Of a stretch of 64,000 nucleotides of DNA, positions 42,850-53,409 are shown in pieces. Position 1 is the first letter of the stretch. Every line of letters starts with the position of its first letter. A model generated the notes under the pieces. That model was not told the DNA's origin. It did no database searches and saw nothing but the letters and a program-made list of their open reading frames with translations. The stretch is from Morinoia aosen (Eukaryota; Arthropoda; Malacostraca; Amphipoda; Talitridae), in NCBI GenBank assembly GCA_030386875.1, contig CM059566.1, positions 39,468,068 through 39,532,067 of the forward strand. The letters are read 5' to 3'. The translations under genes and the position numbers were made by a program.

Positions 42850-44110
42850 TTTTAATATGGTCAACAATTATAATAATTTTGTCGACACATTAAGATATAT
42901 GGTACACTTGAAGACGTTTTACATGAATGTCAGTATGCTTGCAATGCTTAGTTTTCAAGATATTCAACTTAAAAGTTATAGGAACATCAAATAAAATTAA
43001 ACAAACGGACACATTATTAAACTGAAATACAGTTTTGACTATCAAACGATTGAGCGCATTCCAGCCATCAAAGACAAAAATTAACATACCGCTAGGCCTA
43101 TAACTTGTTTATGGGTGATTACCTTTACTATGTTATTAACTAAAAGATCCTAGAAGTGGGTTTAGGCTCCGCCTGGTTGGCTAATGATAAATTACGAAGT
43201 ACCCAAACGTACTCTAACAGCTCAAGCGCGCAACAGTTTCTGCTAAAACGAGACTAAACCTACCGCTATAACTCATAAAATACTCATTTCTGACGGAAAG
43301 TGCATGGAAGAAAAATTGTTTATTTAGATCTAATTAACATTGATTAGGCACCAAAAAGTGGAAAATCAATTAAAGTCCTTTCCTTCACAAACACCCAAAT
43401 CTGTTCAAGCTTGTCAGAATGATAGAATTATAAGGATATCTTGATAACTGGAATGTTATTCGTGCAGAAGACAATAATTGGTTTTCAAATTTGTGCTGCC
43501 TAAACATAGTTAAATAGGACTATAAATCACCGCGCTAGCACACTATCGACCGCACTATTAATCACTCTAAAAGATGATCGTTTCTGGGGGTGACTTGACT
43601 TTGAACTCTTGATACATAAGGGAATAAAATATATCTGTCGGACCAAGTGCGTGCCTGCTTCCACTGTGCCAAGCATTGCTTTCGTTGGGCTTCGATCATC
43701 TTTTAGGGTGATCGATAGCACGGTCAATAGCGTGCTAGCGCTGTGATTTATAGTCCTGAGTTCGAGTCTCGCGAACTCCTCGTACATTTATTTAGAGATA
43801 ATTAGATCTAAATAAACAACTTTTCTTCTATGCACTTTCCGCCTGAAATGAGTATTTTACGAGTTGTAGCGGTATGTTAATTATCGTCTGTGATGACGAA
43901 TGTGCTCGAATGAACAGCTACTAATCTATATTCGAATTTTTGTTGCTTGAATCATGGTAATACCTAACATAGAAATAAATTACTTTTTTTCTATAGACTT
44001 TTTGTGGCAAATGAAGAAAAGTTGTTTATTTAAATCTAATTAACTATGTTGAGGCACCAAAAAGTGTAAAATCGATTATTGTTGTCTTGGATGTCTCCTT
44101 CACATTTACC
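42850..44110. repeat. Foldback repeat cluster upstream of AAR2
   Basis: Positions 42885-43090 match the terminal part of the 45414-45929 element (AAGACGTTTTACATGAATG, CAATGCTTAGTTTT, AAAGTTATAGGAAC). Positions 43095-43370 and 43800-44080 carry the TTCTTCTATGCACTTTCC motif family in opposite orientations, and 43110-43220 is the reverse complement of 370-540. A tRNA-like hairpin (43517-43756) interrupts one copy. The AAR2 promoter should lie between 42130 and this cluster. Confidence 0.7.
43517..43756 (+). repeat. 64-bp-arm hairpin of tRNA/SINE-like sequence
   Basis: The arms 43517-43580 and 43693-43756 are both exactly 64 bases and complementary at about 56 positions without gaps, with a 112-base loop. 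The right arm runs into GAGTTCGAGTCTCGCG, a good RNA polymerase III B-box match (9 of 11), preceded by TAGCGTGCTAGCGCTG, which looks like the D-arm/anticodon side of a tRNA-derived SINE. It is not a functional tRNA, since no cloverleaf closes. Confidence 0.65.
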
Positions 44111-44652
44111 ACTGGAACAAAATTTTTCATTGCATTAATGATAATAAAGAGCCAAGACTTCAGTTTCCCGGTTCCAGCTTAATTTCAATTCTCAAACTGT
44201 AACAAAATTTGGCTTTGGACTATGTTTTCAACAACATTGCATTTACTGTATGGGTTACAGCACACACTGCTTGAATGTAAGTTAATTAGACACTATAAAT
44301 TAGTCAATATCTTTATGCTTCACTCATTTTGATCAGTCATTGAAGAATAAAAATAATGATCTGTAAAGAAAGTAACAACCAAGCTGGAAATGAATTAGGT
44401 ACATAATTGTATTGTATGAGGTACATAATTGTCAGACCAATAATTAGATTTGAAAGCGTTGGGAAATTTTGCTTCATCCAATTACGATTCGATACGTACG
44501 AATACAAAGCATTAAATACTACATAAAGAGTATCAATATTTCAAGTGCAATTTACAATTAGTAACTCAAAATTAAAAGAACCCAAGAACCCATAGAGATT
44601 TTTTTACGAAAACGTTTGGGAATAAAATTATGAACTTGAACTTCAACTTGAA

Positions 44653-44870
44653 TGTGCTCTCCGTGGAACAGCGGTTAAGGGATCGGATTTGTATGCTGGA
44701 AGTCGCGAGTTCGTTCCCAGCGCTGGCGCGGAGATTTTCCCCGTTGGGTATAAGGGAAAGCTCAAGCACAATACCCCACTCGACCCAGGTGTCGGAAATG
44801 GGTACCGGCTTTACGGGGGAACCGTCATGGTGTCCTATATATAGGGTTAGTTATAAGACATTTGAAAAAC
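44653..44870 (+). repeat. tRNA-derived SINE
   Basis: TGGAACAGCGGTTAAGGGAT resembles a pol III A box region and GAGTTCGTTCCCAGCGC a B box, at the normal spacing of about 40 bases. A body follows (CGGAGATTTTCCCC, GGGGGAACCGTCATGG), then a tail with GGTTAGTTATAAGACATTTG. That tail recurs on the minus strand at 23015-23180. A 181-codon frame spanning this region is incidental. Confidence 0.7.
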
Positions 44871-45189
44871 CAATGCTAAGATCATATGTATCAGGCTTGA
44901 TTGGCAATAAAGCATCCCAAATTCCCAAAGATGCCAATGTTAACCTAACCTTTGAACTTGAGGGCCGACAGCGTTGGGGCCTTTGTAACGGCCTACAATT
45001 CCCTCCACAATTTTCACACAAAGAGTTCAGCGCCTGGTACCAGACTTGTCCACTAAACTACTCAGGATCTACCAATCCTTGTCACAAGCTGCCATTGGAT
45101 GGCATCACTGGGATAGCCAGTGTGTCAAAACATCATCCCCAGGCATATTGGGTCATTACTGACCATTCTTCCTGACTGGCTCATTCCAG

Positions 45190-45413
45190 TCACTGTCTCT
45201 TACTCGAGGCACGCACAAGAAACATTTTCATAGCTTCAATGATACTCAAATTACACTCCTGATCCAATCCAGCAAGACAGCTCATACCGCAATCATCTTC
45301 AGCACATCTGGCATACCACTCATTCTCTCCATACTGCTCAAGCACCACATTCATAAAACTTTCTCTCTCTTGCTCATACTTACTACATTCCAGCACAAAA
45401 TGCTCAATTGTTT
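45190..45413 (-). pseudogene. LINE fragment: C-terminal Cys-His region of ORF2
   Basis: The minus-strand frame opens with QTIEHFVLECSKYEQERE, the usual tail motif of LINE ORF2 proteins (H-x4-C followed by Y and basic/acidic residues), and continues about 60 residues to a stop. All upstream domains are missing: the fragment is cut at 45413 by the MITE. It is a different lineage from the plus-strand LINE that starts at 45930. Confidence 0.65.
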
Positions 45414-45929
45414 GGTCAATATTGAATTTAATGTTGTCAACAAATTTAATAATTTCGTAGGTATAGATAGGTAATATAGTCGATTTTAAGACGTTTTACA
45501 GGAATGAAAATGTGCCCGGAAATGCTTAGTTTTGGAGATATAGGATAAATTACGCCAGGTAGGAATAGCATTAACGGCAGTTTTGATATGGCTCTTCCGG
45601 CGTTTTGCGGACGCGGACCACGCCAAGTTTTTTGGCGGGAGTCATCGGCCTTGGTATGGTTGAGTTAAATTAAAATATTTTAGGCTTAATTAGGTTAGCA
45701 TACTTAACCTTACCTATCGTTACGTCAGAACCGGATTTCTGCTTATTTACCTCTCCGTTTGTTCAATTTTATAAACGACATTCCTATAACTTCAAAGTTA
45801 AATATCTCCAAAAATAAGCATTTCCGGGCACATTGTCATTCCTGTAAAACGTCTTAAAATCGACTATATTACCTATCTACACCTACGAAATTATGAAATT
45901 TGTTGACAACATTAAATTCAATATTGACC
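45414..45929. mobile_element. MITE with ~135-bp terminal inverted repeats (516 bp)
   Basis: Both ends begin GGTCAATATTGAATTTAATG and match over about 135 bases with only a handful of differences, including GTAATATAGTCGATTTTAAG and ACGTTTTACAGGAATGA. The middle is unique to the family (GGCGGGAGTCATCGGCC, TTACGTCAGAACCGGAT). GTTT next to each end may be a 4-bp duplication. Related copies are at 2055-2412 and 42885-43090. It has no ORF. Confidence 0.85.
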
Positions 45930-46403
45930 GTTTTTCCTACGCTCACTCAACTTGTGGCTCAAGAAGATGAAGTCTCTACACGGCCCTCTCAACAAACTTT
46001 ACTGACAACCAAGGTACCTTCAACAGATCAAAGTACTAGAACCTTTGCAGCTTGTGCATCCTTGCCAAGCAGACCACCAGCACTTCCTTCACAGCATGTG
46101 CTGCAGCCTTCTTCTCAACCAGTATCCTCAGGCCAGCAACCTAACCTTCCAAATACCATGAACCCTTTGCCATTTAGTAGCCAAGCCAACCAACCATCTC
46201 TTACTGCATCTAATCAAATTCCTGTTGATTTCACTCGACTCATTATTCAGGCGCTGCCAATGATTATCCAACTCTTCCTCTCCACGCAACTCACTGAGAA
46301 AATAGAATGCTTCATAGAGCTTGGTCAGATGCTTTCCGTAAAATCAGTTGTCACCAAAACTCTTGCAAATTTAGGACTCTCCTCAATGCATAAATCACAA
46401 TGA
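45930..46403 (+). pseudogene. C-terminal remnant of I-type LINE ORF1
   Basis: About 157 residues remain after truncation by the MITE junction. The segment is Pro/Ser/Gln-rich, followed by a hydrophobic helix region (PMIIQLFLSTQLTEKIE). The zinc knuckles expected upstream are lost. Its stop overlaps the ORF2 start as ATGA (46400-46403), a standard stop-start coupling. Confidence 0.7.
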
Positions 46404-49400
46404 AACTAAAAATCCTACAGTGGAACCTCTGTTCTTTTTCTGCACGACATCCTTACTTGACCAAACTACTTGCAGACTCGGCCCCGGATGTATTATGTTT
46501 GCAGGAAACCTTTTTGTCTCCTAGCAAAAAGGTAAAACTGGCTGGTTATAAGAGCTTGGCAGCCCGTTGTGAAAGAGCTGTGGGAAGTGGAGGGAGGGTC
46601 CTTGTGGCCATAAGCAACAGCATACCACAAACTACTATACAGCTGCCATCATCATTGGAAGTATGTGCCACGCGCATATATCTTCCTCAACACAAGTTCA
46701 CAATATGCTCTATGTATCTTCCACCATTGCTACCAAACTCTGTATTAATTGCAGAGCTACCACTCTTACTTTCACTTCTACCCCCACCTTTCATTATCTC
46801 AGTAGACGCTAACGCACATCATCAATCATGGGGTTCCTGCACTTCGGACAGCAGAGGAAATGTTATGAGCCATTGGGTAACCGCAAACAATCTTGTGCTG
46901 TTGAACACTACAGAACCAACTTTCCTGTCTTCAACAGGCACCCTAACTCATATAGACCTGACAATAACTACCCCGAATATAGCACCTATGTTTACATGGT
47001 CACCCTTATCTGACCCTTACAACAGTGACCATTTTCCATTACTGATCTCATCAGAATGTACCACACCAACCTGCCAACAACCTAGGTGGCATATCAAATC
47101 AGCTGATTGGGGCAAATTTCAAGAAGCCCTCTGCCTTCCAAAAACCTACCTATCCCCTACGCAGGCCTGTGGAGCAGTAACCACAAGCATCATAGATGCA
47201 GCTTTTAAATCCATTCCTTGCTCTCTACCAGGAAAAAGAACACCAACAAATAGTTGGTGGAACAAAGAATGTGCCATAGCAAGGCGCCAAAAGCAGCGAG
47301 CATTATCTCGCTACAAAAAACCATTTAGGAGACATTGACCTCTGGATAGCCTTCAAAAAAGCTAGAGCTATTTTCAGACACTGCATAGCCAAAGCCAGGT
47401 CAAAGAGCTGGACAGACTATCTGTCTAGTATCACATGCAGAGCCCACAGTGGACAAGTCTGGAACAAAGTCCGTACACTATCTGCAAAGTTCTCCCCCAA
47501 AGCTATAGTTTTAAAGAGTGGGAATGATAACATAGCGGACCCCAAGTCAATCTCAAACATTCTTGGCCGGCAATATTCTAGAGAAAATGACTCCACTTCA
47601 AATGACCCTTGTTTCATTACCAGAAAAGAGAAAATTGGACGTGAGCTGCCTAGCCCAAAACATAACTCAACTATATGGTACAATAAACCTTTCACAATGA
47701 GAGAATTAGCTCGAGCACTATGCAACTCCACATCTCGAGCCCCTGGAGCTGATCGCATTCCCTTCAGCTTCCTACAACACCTTAGTGGAAGCCAACTTGA
47801 GGTGCTGTTAAACTTCTATAATTTCTTATTCATGCATGGATTCCCATACCAGTGGCAAGAAGCCATAATCGTACCCATACTGAAACCTGGTAAACCATCC
47901 TCTTCTGCTGCATCATACCGCCCTATTGCACTCACCAACTGTCTAGGCAAGATTATGGAAAAGATGGCAAATTGGCAACTCCAGTCCTTCTTAGAAAGAA
48001 ACTCCTACTATAACCCAACTCAGAGTGGCTTTAGAGCGGGGCAACGTATACTTGATGCACTGTTTCGCTTGGAGGCATCAGTAAGGGAAGCTTTACTGAC
48101 CCAAAATTACTGCCTAGCCATCTTCCTTGACATTGAGCAAGCTTTTGAATCCGTATGGCATGATGGTATCTTATTCAAACTGCATAAACTGGGTCTTGAG
48201 GGCAATATGGCTGTCTACATCAAAAACTTTCTACAGCTCCGATCTATACGGGTGAGAGTTGCTGACAAGTTGTCAGACTCTTTTCCTCTTCTGTGTGGAG
48301 TACCTCAGGGATCGGTCATAAGCCCCACACTCTTTACACTCATTGTAAATGACCTTTTTGCTGATGTGCCTGCTCCAGTGCAACACTCTCTGTATGCTGA
48401 TGATGGAGCCATGTGGATTGTCACATCGACTCTCACTGAGGCAACCACAGTAATGCAAACAGCACTTAACACCATTGGAAAGTGGTCCCAAAAGTGGGGT
48501 CTTCAAATCTCAGCAGCCAAAACTTCAGCTGTTTTGTTCACCCATAGGCATGACTCACCTCCTCAACTGATGTTGGAAAATGTTCCTCTAACCTTCAAAA
48601 ATAATATAAGATTTCTTGGCATCATTTTTGATAGGCATTTAACATGGAAGCCCCACATAGCTTCATTGCACTCTGCATGCCAGTCAGATCTAAGGCTCCT
48701 CTGTCATTTCAGCCAGGAGGTGGGGTGCTGATGCCACAGCCCTTCGTAGATTGTATATAGCTCTGGTTTGCTCTAAGCTTGACTACGCCTGCTTTCTATA
48801 TGCAACTGCTGCTCCCATGCATCTTCTAGTGTTAGACCGCATCCAATATGTAGCGTCACGCATCATCAGTGGTGCCCTGAGATGCACACCCACAGTTAAA
48901 CTGGAAGCGGAAGCAGAGCTTATGCCTCTCTCATATTGCCGTCGCCAACTGCTGTTGTCCTATTGTGCTCGAATTCTCACCATTTCTGAGCACCCAGTTC
49001 GAAAACTGTTGTTGGCCTACAACCCTTATGCTCTCTATGCTCACCTTAGACGTCCAATCCCTGTATCAGGCCGAGCCTACAGAGAGTTTAAGAAGCTAGG
49101 TCTAAATTTTTCCCAGATTCCCACAATTCCCATGCACTTGAGATATCTTTCAGTCCAAAGCCCAGTCTTCCTGACATTAGCAGATGTACAAAAACATTCA
49201 AGAGATCCTACTAACTGGCAACAAATGTTTAATGACCTTGTTTGCAGCACATACAGCATGCACCAAATAATCTACACAGATGGATCTGTCCAAAATGACA
49301 GGGCCGGATGTGGAGTGCATGGGGAAACGTTCCAACTCAAGGCTCACCTCCCTCCTAGGACTTCTATCTTAACTGCTGAACTATATGCTATTTACATAGC

Positions 49401-50083
49401 AATTAAGTTTATAACCAACAAACCAGGAGTCTTTGTAATCTTCTCAGACTCACTAAGTGCCTTGAATGCTCTGAAATCAAACAAAGCTCCCAAACACTAC
49501 CTGCTATACTGGATAGCAAAGGCCATCAATCAACTTCCTAGAGACAAAGTCATCCTGGAATGGGTGCCTAGCCATGTGGGTGTAGGGCCTATCTGGAAAT
49601 GAGGCTGCAGATAAACTAGCACAGTCTGCGCTAAGCATCCCTCTGACAACTCAAATACCTAAATCCACATCAGAACTCAACTCCTTATTTGCCACCTCCA
49701 TGCACCAAGAAAGGCTGAGGGCATGGAAGCAGCTCCCACCAATCATAGATGAATTATACCCTTCATTGATTCCTTTACCATCTTCGCTCTCACGCAGCCA
49801 ACAAGTCATCACCTCAAGACTAAGACTCGGAGTCTGTAAACGGACTCATGGGCACCATTTAACTGGTTCCCCGCCTCCTTCCTGTCAAAAATGCAACTGC
49901 AAACTTACCTTGAGTCACCTACTGATAGACTGCCCTCTGTATCAAAATCATCGTCTGGCCCTGATTACTGAGTGCAATACAAGATCTGCTTCTGTGACAA
50001 TGAATATCATCCTTGCTGCTGATTTCCCAACCAAACTGGTGATGGACTTCCTGAGAAAGTTGGAGTTCCGGCATCTCATCTGA
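46400..50083 (+). pseudogene. I-type LINE ORF2: endonuclease, RT, RNase H, zinc tail; three frameshifts
   Basis: Segment 1 (46400-~47315) is an APE endonuclease with QWNLCSFSAR, LCLQETF, SVDANAHHQSWG and a terminal SDHFPL. Segment 2 (~47315-~48720) is the RT with YRPIALTNCLGK, DIEQAFESVWHDG, GVPQGSVISP and the catalytic YADD in SLYADDGAM. Segment 3 (~48720-~49590) is the connection plus RNase H with YTDGS, TAELYAIYIA and FSDSLSAL. Segment 4 (~49590-50083) finishes RNase H (SGNEAADKLA) and ends with a C-x2-C-x4-H-x4-C-like tail (CQKCNCKLTLSHLLIDC). The breaks fall in an A-run, a G-run and next to a GGG, so they are typical small indels. The reading frames are otherwise free of stops. Confidence 0.88.
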
Positions 50084-50160
50084 GAAATAACTGGAGAGCA
50101 GAGTGGGGGCGCCATTTCCCAAGAAGGGGACGTGCCTCATCCCTAACAAAGTAACAAAGT

Positions 50161-51558
50161 AAGTAGTGGTTCAATACTATGTAACCGGCTTATAAATGGC
50201 AAGTAACTTTATTACGAAATTGTTTTTTGATAACTGAATACTGCGGCAGTTGTTGAGTGCAATTGCTTAACCTCTTGGAGCCTTTGTCGGACTCGGTCGC
50301 GGTCGGACGTGCGGGGAAATGGTGCGGTAATTGTTGAAATTGCAAGGGGGAAATAACCTAGCCATGCATAAAAATTATACTGTCAGTGAATGTGTTTGCT
50401 ACCTGTGGAACAACGAAAAGGAAAAAAATAACTTTTGTCTTATTTCTGCTTAAATCAGTGCACTTTAAATGAAAAGCCAACGAAGCAGTGCTGGCAAGGG
50501 GTGTGAAATGGTGTGCTCAGCTTGGTCTCGAACGATAGGCCTGAGTGAAGTGTGAAGTATCCTTGTTCCCTCAGTCTCCCCTCACCGCGCCCGCACCCTC
50601 CCCCCCCCCCCCCTTTCCCGTACACCTGCCTCGCGTCCTCTGACCGTTCAGAGCATAGTAAAACCTGGACTTTTCCGCTTCAAGCAACCAAAGAAATTAC
50701 GTTTGTTTTTGATCAATTTTTGGTAAGTCAAACCTCCCAGTTAAGTTTTTGTTCACTTCCTACGTGGCCGAGACGGCAAATGTGCACGAAAGAATTATTG
50801 TGTTTCGTACCTCCGTTTCACTACTGACACCGAATAGTTTGAATACACAGAAAGTTTGAAGTGAGCTACCAGTAAGAACAACGGGTGAACGAGAAGTTGA
50901 AAAACATTTACAATCACCAGGGAAAATACTATAAAAAGTGCACCTAACCTTGAATTTGTAATTCAAATATGTTCTCACTAAAAGCGTTAGTCATCCTACT
51001 GACGATGTGTTTCTTGATCCTGCAAAATTTCCTGCAAAATTACCGCAGCGAAAGGAAGCCCATCCGAACGAAGGAAAACACTGAAGATGAGGCTGAATAC
51101 TAAGATACGCTTTCTTTATAATCAATGAAACTAAAATTTAAAAATTGTGCTGTCCCTCAATATCATATCACATTTTGTACCAGATCTCATTCTGTTGAAT
51201 AATTAAAACGTCCCTCAAATAGGAAGAAACTCTCGGCCAAAAAAAGAAAAAAAAAATCCCGACTCGTGTCAGAGACTGTGACCTAGTCGTACAAAATGCA
51301 AAATGCAAAATTGCATGTCATTGTTTGCGGCCAACCCCAAGCCTCCCAGTTCCTCGCCTCTGTCCTCCAGCATTAAAGGGCAACCCCTCTTCTCTCAGCT
51401 GTGAGCTTCAATACCTCGATGAACGGCTTGGATTTACCTCACTTTTCATAAAATACTTGCTGAGCGAGGTAAAATTTAGCAAATCAGTATCAGCGATACA
51501 TATACAAAAACTACATCGTTCTCATAATTCAGTCATAGCTATGAAAATATAACGCACA
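50161..51558 (+). other. Presumed 5' UTR of the OTU LINE, with low-complexity tracts
   Basis: This 1.4 kb sits between the tail of one LINE and the first ORF of the next and most likely holds the second element's 5' UTR and internal promoter. A C-run (about 50601-50613) and an A-rich tract (51238-51260) are present. The exact LINE start could not be located. Confidence 0.4.
50969..51103 (+). CDS. Possible small membrane-peptide ORF (44 aa) in the leader
   Basis: From the ATG at 50969 a 44-residue frame runs to a stop at 51101. It begins with a strongly hydrophobic stretch (LKALVILLTMCFLIL) suited to a signal anchor, then a basic segment (YRSERKPIRTK) and an acidic tail. No family is recognised. 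It could be a chance frame or a uORF of the LINE that follows. Confidence 0.25.
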   Translation: MFSLKALVILLTMCFLILQNFLQNYRSERKPIRTKENTEDEAEY

Positions 51559-53409
51559 ATGCATCACTACGAGACTCGCTACGCAGGCTGGAAAGTGCCG
51601 TTCTCTGCACAGATGTTGCCCTACACAACATCCCGGAAAAATGGTTCTTTCAGGGGCAAAAATACGACCTTACCAAGCAAAGTGCCTGCAAGTAGGAAAC
51701 CTACATCCTCTCACTCACAAGATTCTAATGCTCAAAACGCAGGAGACTTGCTAACCGCTGCCAGTAACTCCGTCAGAGAATGTGTGTCACCTTCCGAAGC
51801 AACGTCAGTGAAGACTATGCAACCAATATCGCAGGACGAGGGAAAACATATCTGCCAAACCTCCAGTAATCATTTGAAGGTTCGAAGCAGTGAAGTCTCA
51901 GCCGCAGCACCACAACCAACTGCTGCTCCTCATCTGAACAAGCATAACAGCGTGCCAGCTCCCCAGCTCTGCGTCAACAACAACGCTCCAAACTGTCCGC
52001 CAGCGACGGGGACACAAACGCCATCCTCATCAGTGGTACAAGACAGAATAGTTGTTATTAATAAGGACATTTCAAGCGTGGTAGACTCTCCTCATTCTCC
52101 AGATTATATGTTCGATAATATTCGCGCACAAACCGATACTGGCAGTAAATTACCCCAGAGCGCAAGCTGTGAGAACAAAATGAAATTTCCAGTACAGAGC
52201 AATAGAAAAAACACTGTTACTTCTTTAAATGGCTACTTGCACCCGCTTCAAATCACAAGCTCTCAAAAAATTCATGAAATTATTCACAATTTGTCTCTAA
52301 CAGCAGCGTTTTTCAATAAACCCCTAAGACAACGTGAGCCTCCTAGCCCGTCGTCGATTTTCTCTACAGTATCAAACATTCAGAACTTAACCGAGCAACT
52401 TTTTGCTTTAAATTCACATATAAGTTCTCATGACCTTGCAACTGCGGTACCTGCTAGTATCTCTCGTGAAGTCGACTCCAATTGTCGAGAACCTTACGAT
52501 ACTCTGCTGCTAGGTGACAATATCCTAAGCACGATCAGAAGGAAGGACATCGATCGCTCTTGCTGGATCAAAACTGTTCCATCTGGGCGCTTCGACGACC
52601 TTCTCCATGCTATAAATTGCATGCCTAGATTTAAAAATTATATACTAAGTTTTGATGGTCTCTGCTACTCTCCCTTAGACCTTGCTCGAATCAAACAACA
52701 AATTGTAAGGAAGTACGCACTCTCTACTATTTATATCGCCAATGCTTGCAGTGCGAAAGAATTCAACAAAGCGATGAATTTCTGCAAAAACCTGGGTTTA
52801 AACTTGATTCAATTTCAAACTTACCCAGATAATGAAAATGGTGACGCACTCAATAACATTCAACGGCCTCGCACCCAGGCAGAAAACTTCTGTTTTCTTG
52901 GACAACTTGCAATGAAATCAACATTGCGAATCACCGTGCCATATTGTCCTCATTTTAACAAATGTCAAGCAATAATTGGAATTGTAGGTCATTCCAATGA
53001 ATCGAAAACTTCACGGAAAGAGACAAATAGTCTCACTTTAAACTTTGGAAAAGAATATAAGCCTATGCACATCGCTGCACATGGTACTCCAAATCCTTCA
53101 AAATTGATTGCGTCATCAAGCAGAGCTCTGAGTAACTCACCCACCCACAACATGAGGAACATGAATAAGCCTGAGCCTTTCCCTGACTCGATCTCAGACA
53201 AATATAATGTCAGTACGAAAAATAAATTTGCGTTACTTGCAACAGACACAAATAGTGATTGCGACATGCCCTTCTTTTCAACCAATTCTCAACTTTCCAG
53301 TGAGTACGCAGGAACCGAGGAAAGTCAAGCTAATAACGATATTCAAAACTATTCCAAAAAAAATCAAATCATTCAAAAAAATCTGTTGCCTCTGCCAGGC
53401 CTCCGTTGA
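51559..53409 (+). CDS. LINE ORF1 with a degenerate SGNH-esterase-like domain
   Basis: From the ATG at 51559 the frame gives 616 residues. The N-terminal half is Ser/Thr/Asn/Pro-rich and looks disordered. Around residues 310-430 a compact region reads YDTLLLGDNILS, then a VPSGRFDDLLHAI block, then NYILSFDGLCYS, a spacing that resembles the SGNH-hydrolase/esterase domain found in ORF1 of many CR1/L2 LINEs (blocks GDS, GxxN and GTND). Here the nucleophile Ser of GDS is Asn (GDN) and the Asn-containing block is altered (FDGL), so catalytic activity is not expected. No zinc knuckle is evident. The frame is open to a TGA that overlaps the next ORF in TTGA (53406-53409). The esterase comparison is by motif spacing only. 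Confidence 0.7.
   Translation: MHHYETRYAGWKVPFSAQMLPYTTSRKNGSFRGKNTTLPSKVPASRKPTSSHSQDSNAQNAGDLLTAASNSVRECVSPSEATSVKTMQPISQDEGKHICQTSSNHLKVRSSEVSAAAPQPTAAPHLNKHNSVPAPQLCVNNNAPNCPPATGTQTPSSSVVQDRIVVINKDISSVVDSPHSPDYMFDNIRAQTDTGSKLPQSASCENKMKFPVQSNRKNTVTSLNGYLHPLQITSSQKIHEIIHNLSLTAAFFNKPLRQREPPSPSSIFSTVSNIQNLTEQLFALNSHISSHDLATAVPASISREVDSNCREPYDTLLLGDNILSTIRRKDIDRSCWIKTVPSGRFDDLLHAINCMPRFKNYILSFDGLCYSPLDLARIKQQIVRKYALSTIYIANACSAKEFNKAMNFCKNLGLNLIQFQTYPDNENGDALNNIQRPRTQAENFCFLGQLAMKSTLRITVPYCPHFNKCQAIIGIVGHSNESKTSRKETNSLTLNFGKEYKPMHIAAHGTPNPSKLIASSSRALSNSPTHNMRNMNKPEPFPDSISDKYNVSTKNKFALLATDTNSDCDMPFFSTNSQLSSEYAGTEESQANNDIQNYSKKNQIIQKNLLPLPGLR

Larger units (their letters stand above)
45930..50160 (+). 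mobile_element. 5'-truncated I-type LINE with RNase H
   Basis: The element keeps the last part of ORF1, all of ORF2 (in four frame segments) and a short 3' UTR ending around the tandem AACAAAGTAACAAAGTAAG near 50145-50160. Having RNase H after RT points to the I superfamily (I, Outcast, Ingi and similar). Three frameshifts make it inactive. Confidence 0.85.

Noticed and set aside
43700..43790. A functional tRNA gene at the B-box match
   Set aside because: No acceptor-stem pairing or complete cloverleaf can be drawn; it fits a SINE-derived hairpin better.
44630..45175. 181-codon plus-strand frame
   Set aside because: It spans a tRNA-derived SINE body and its flank; composition and content are not protein-like.
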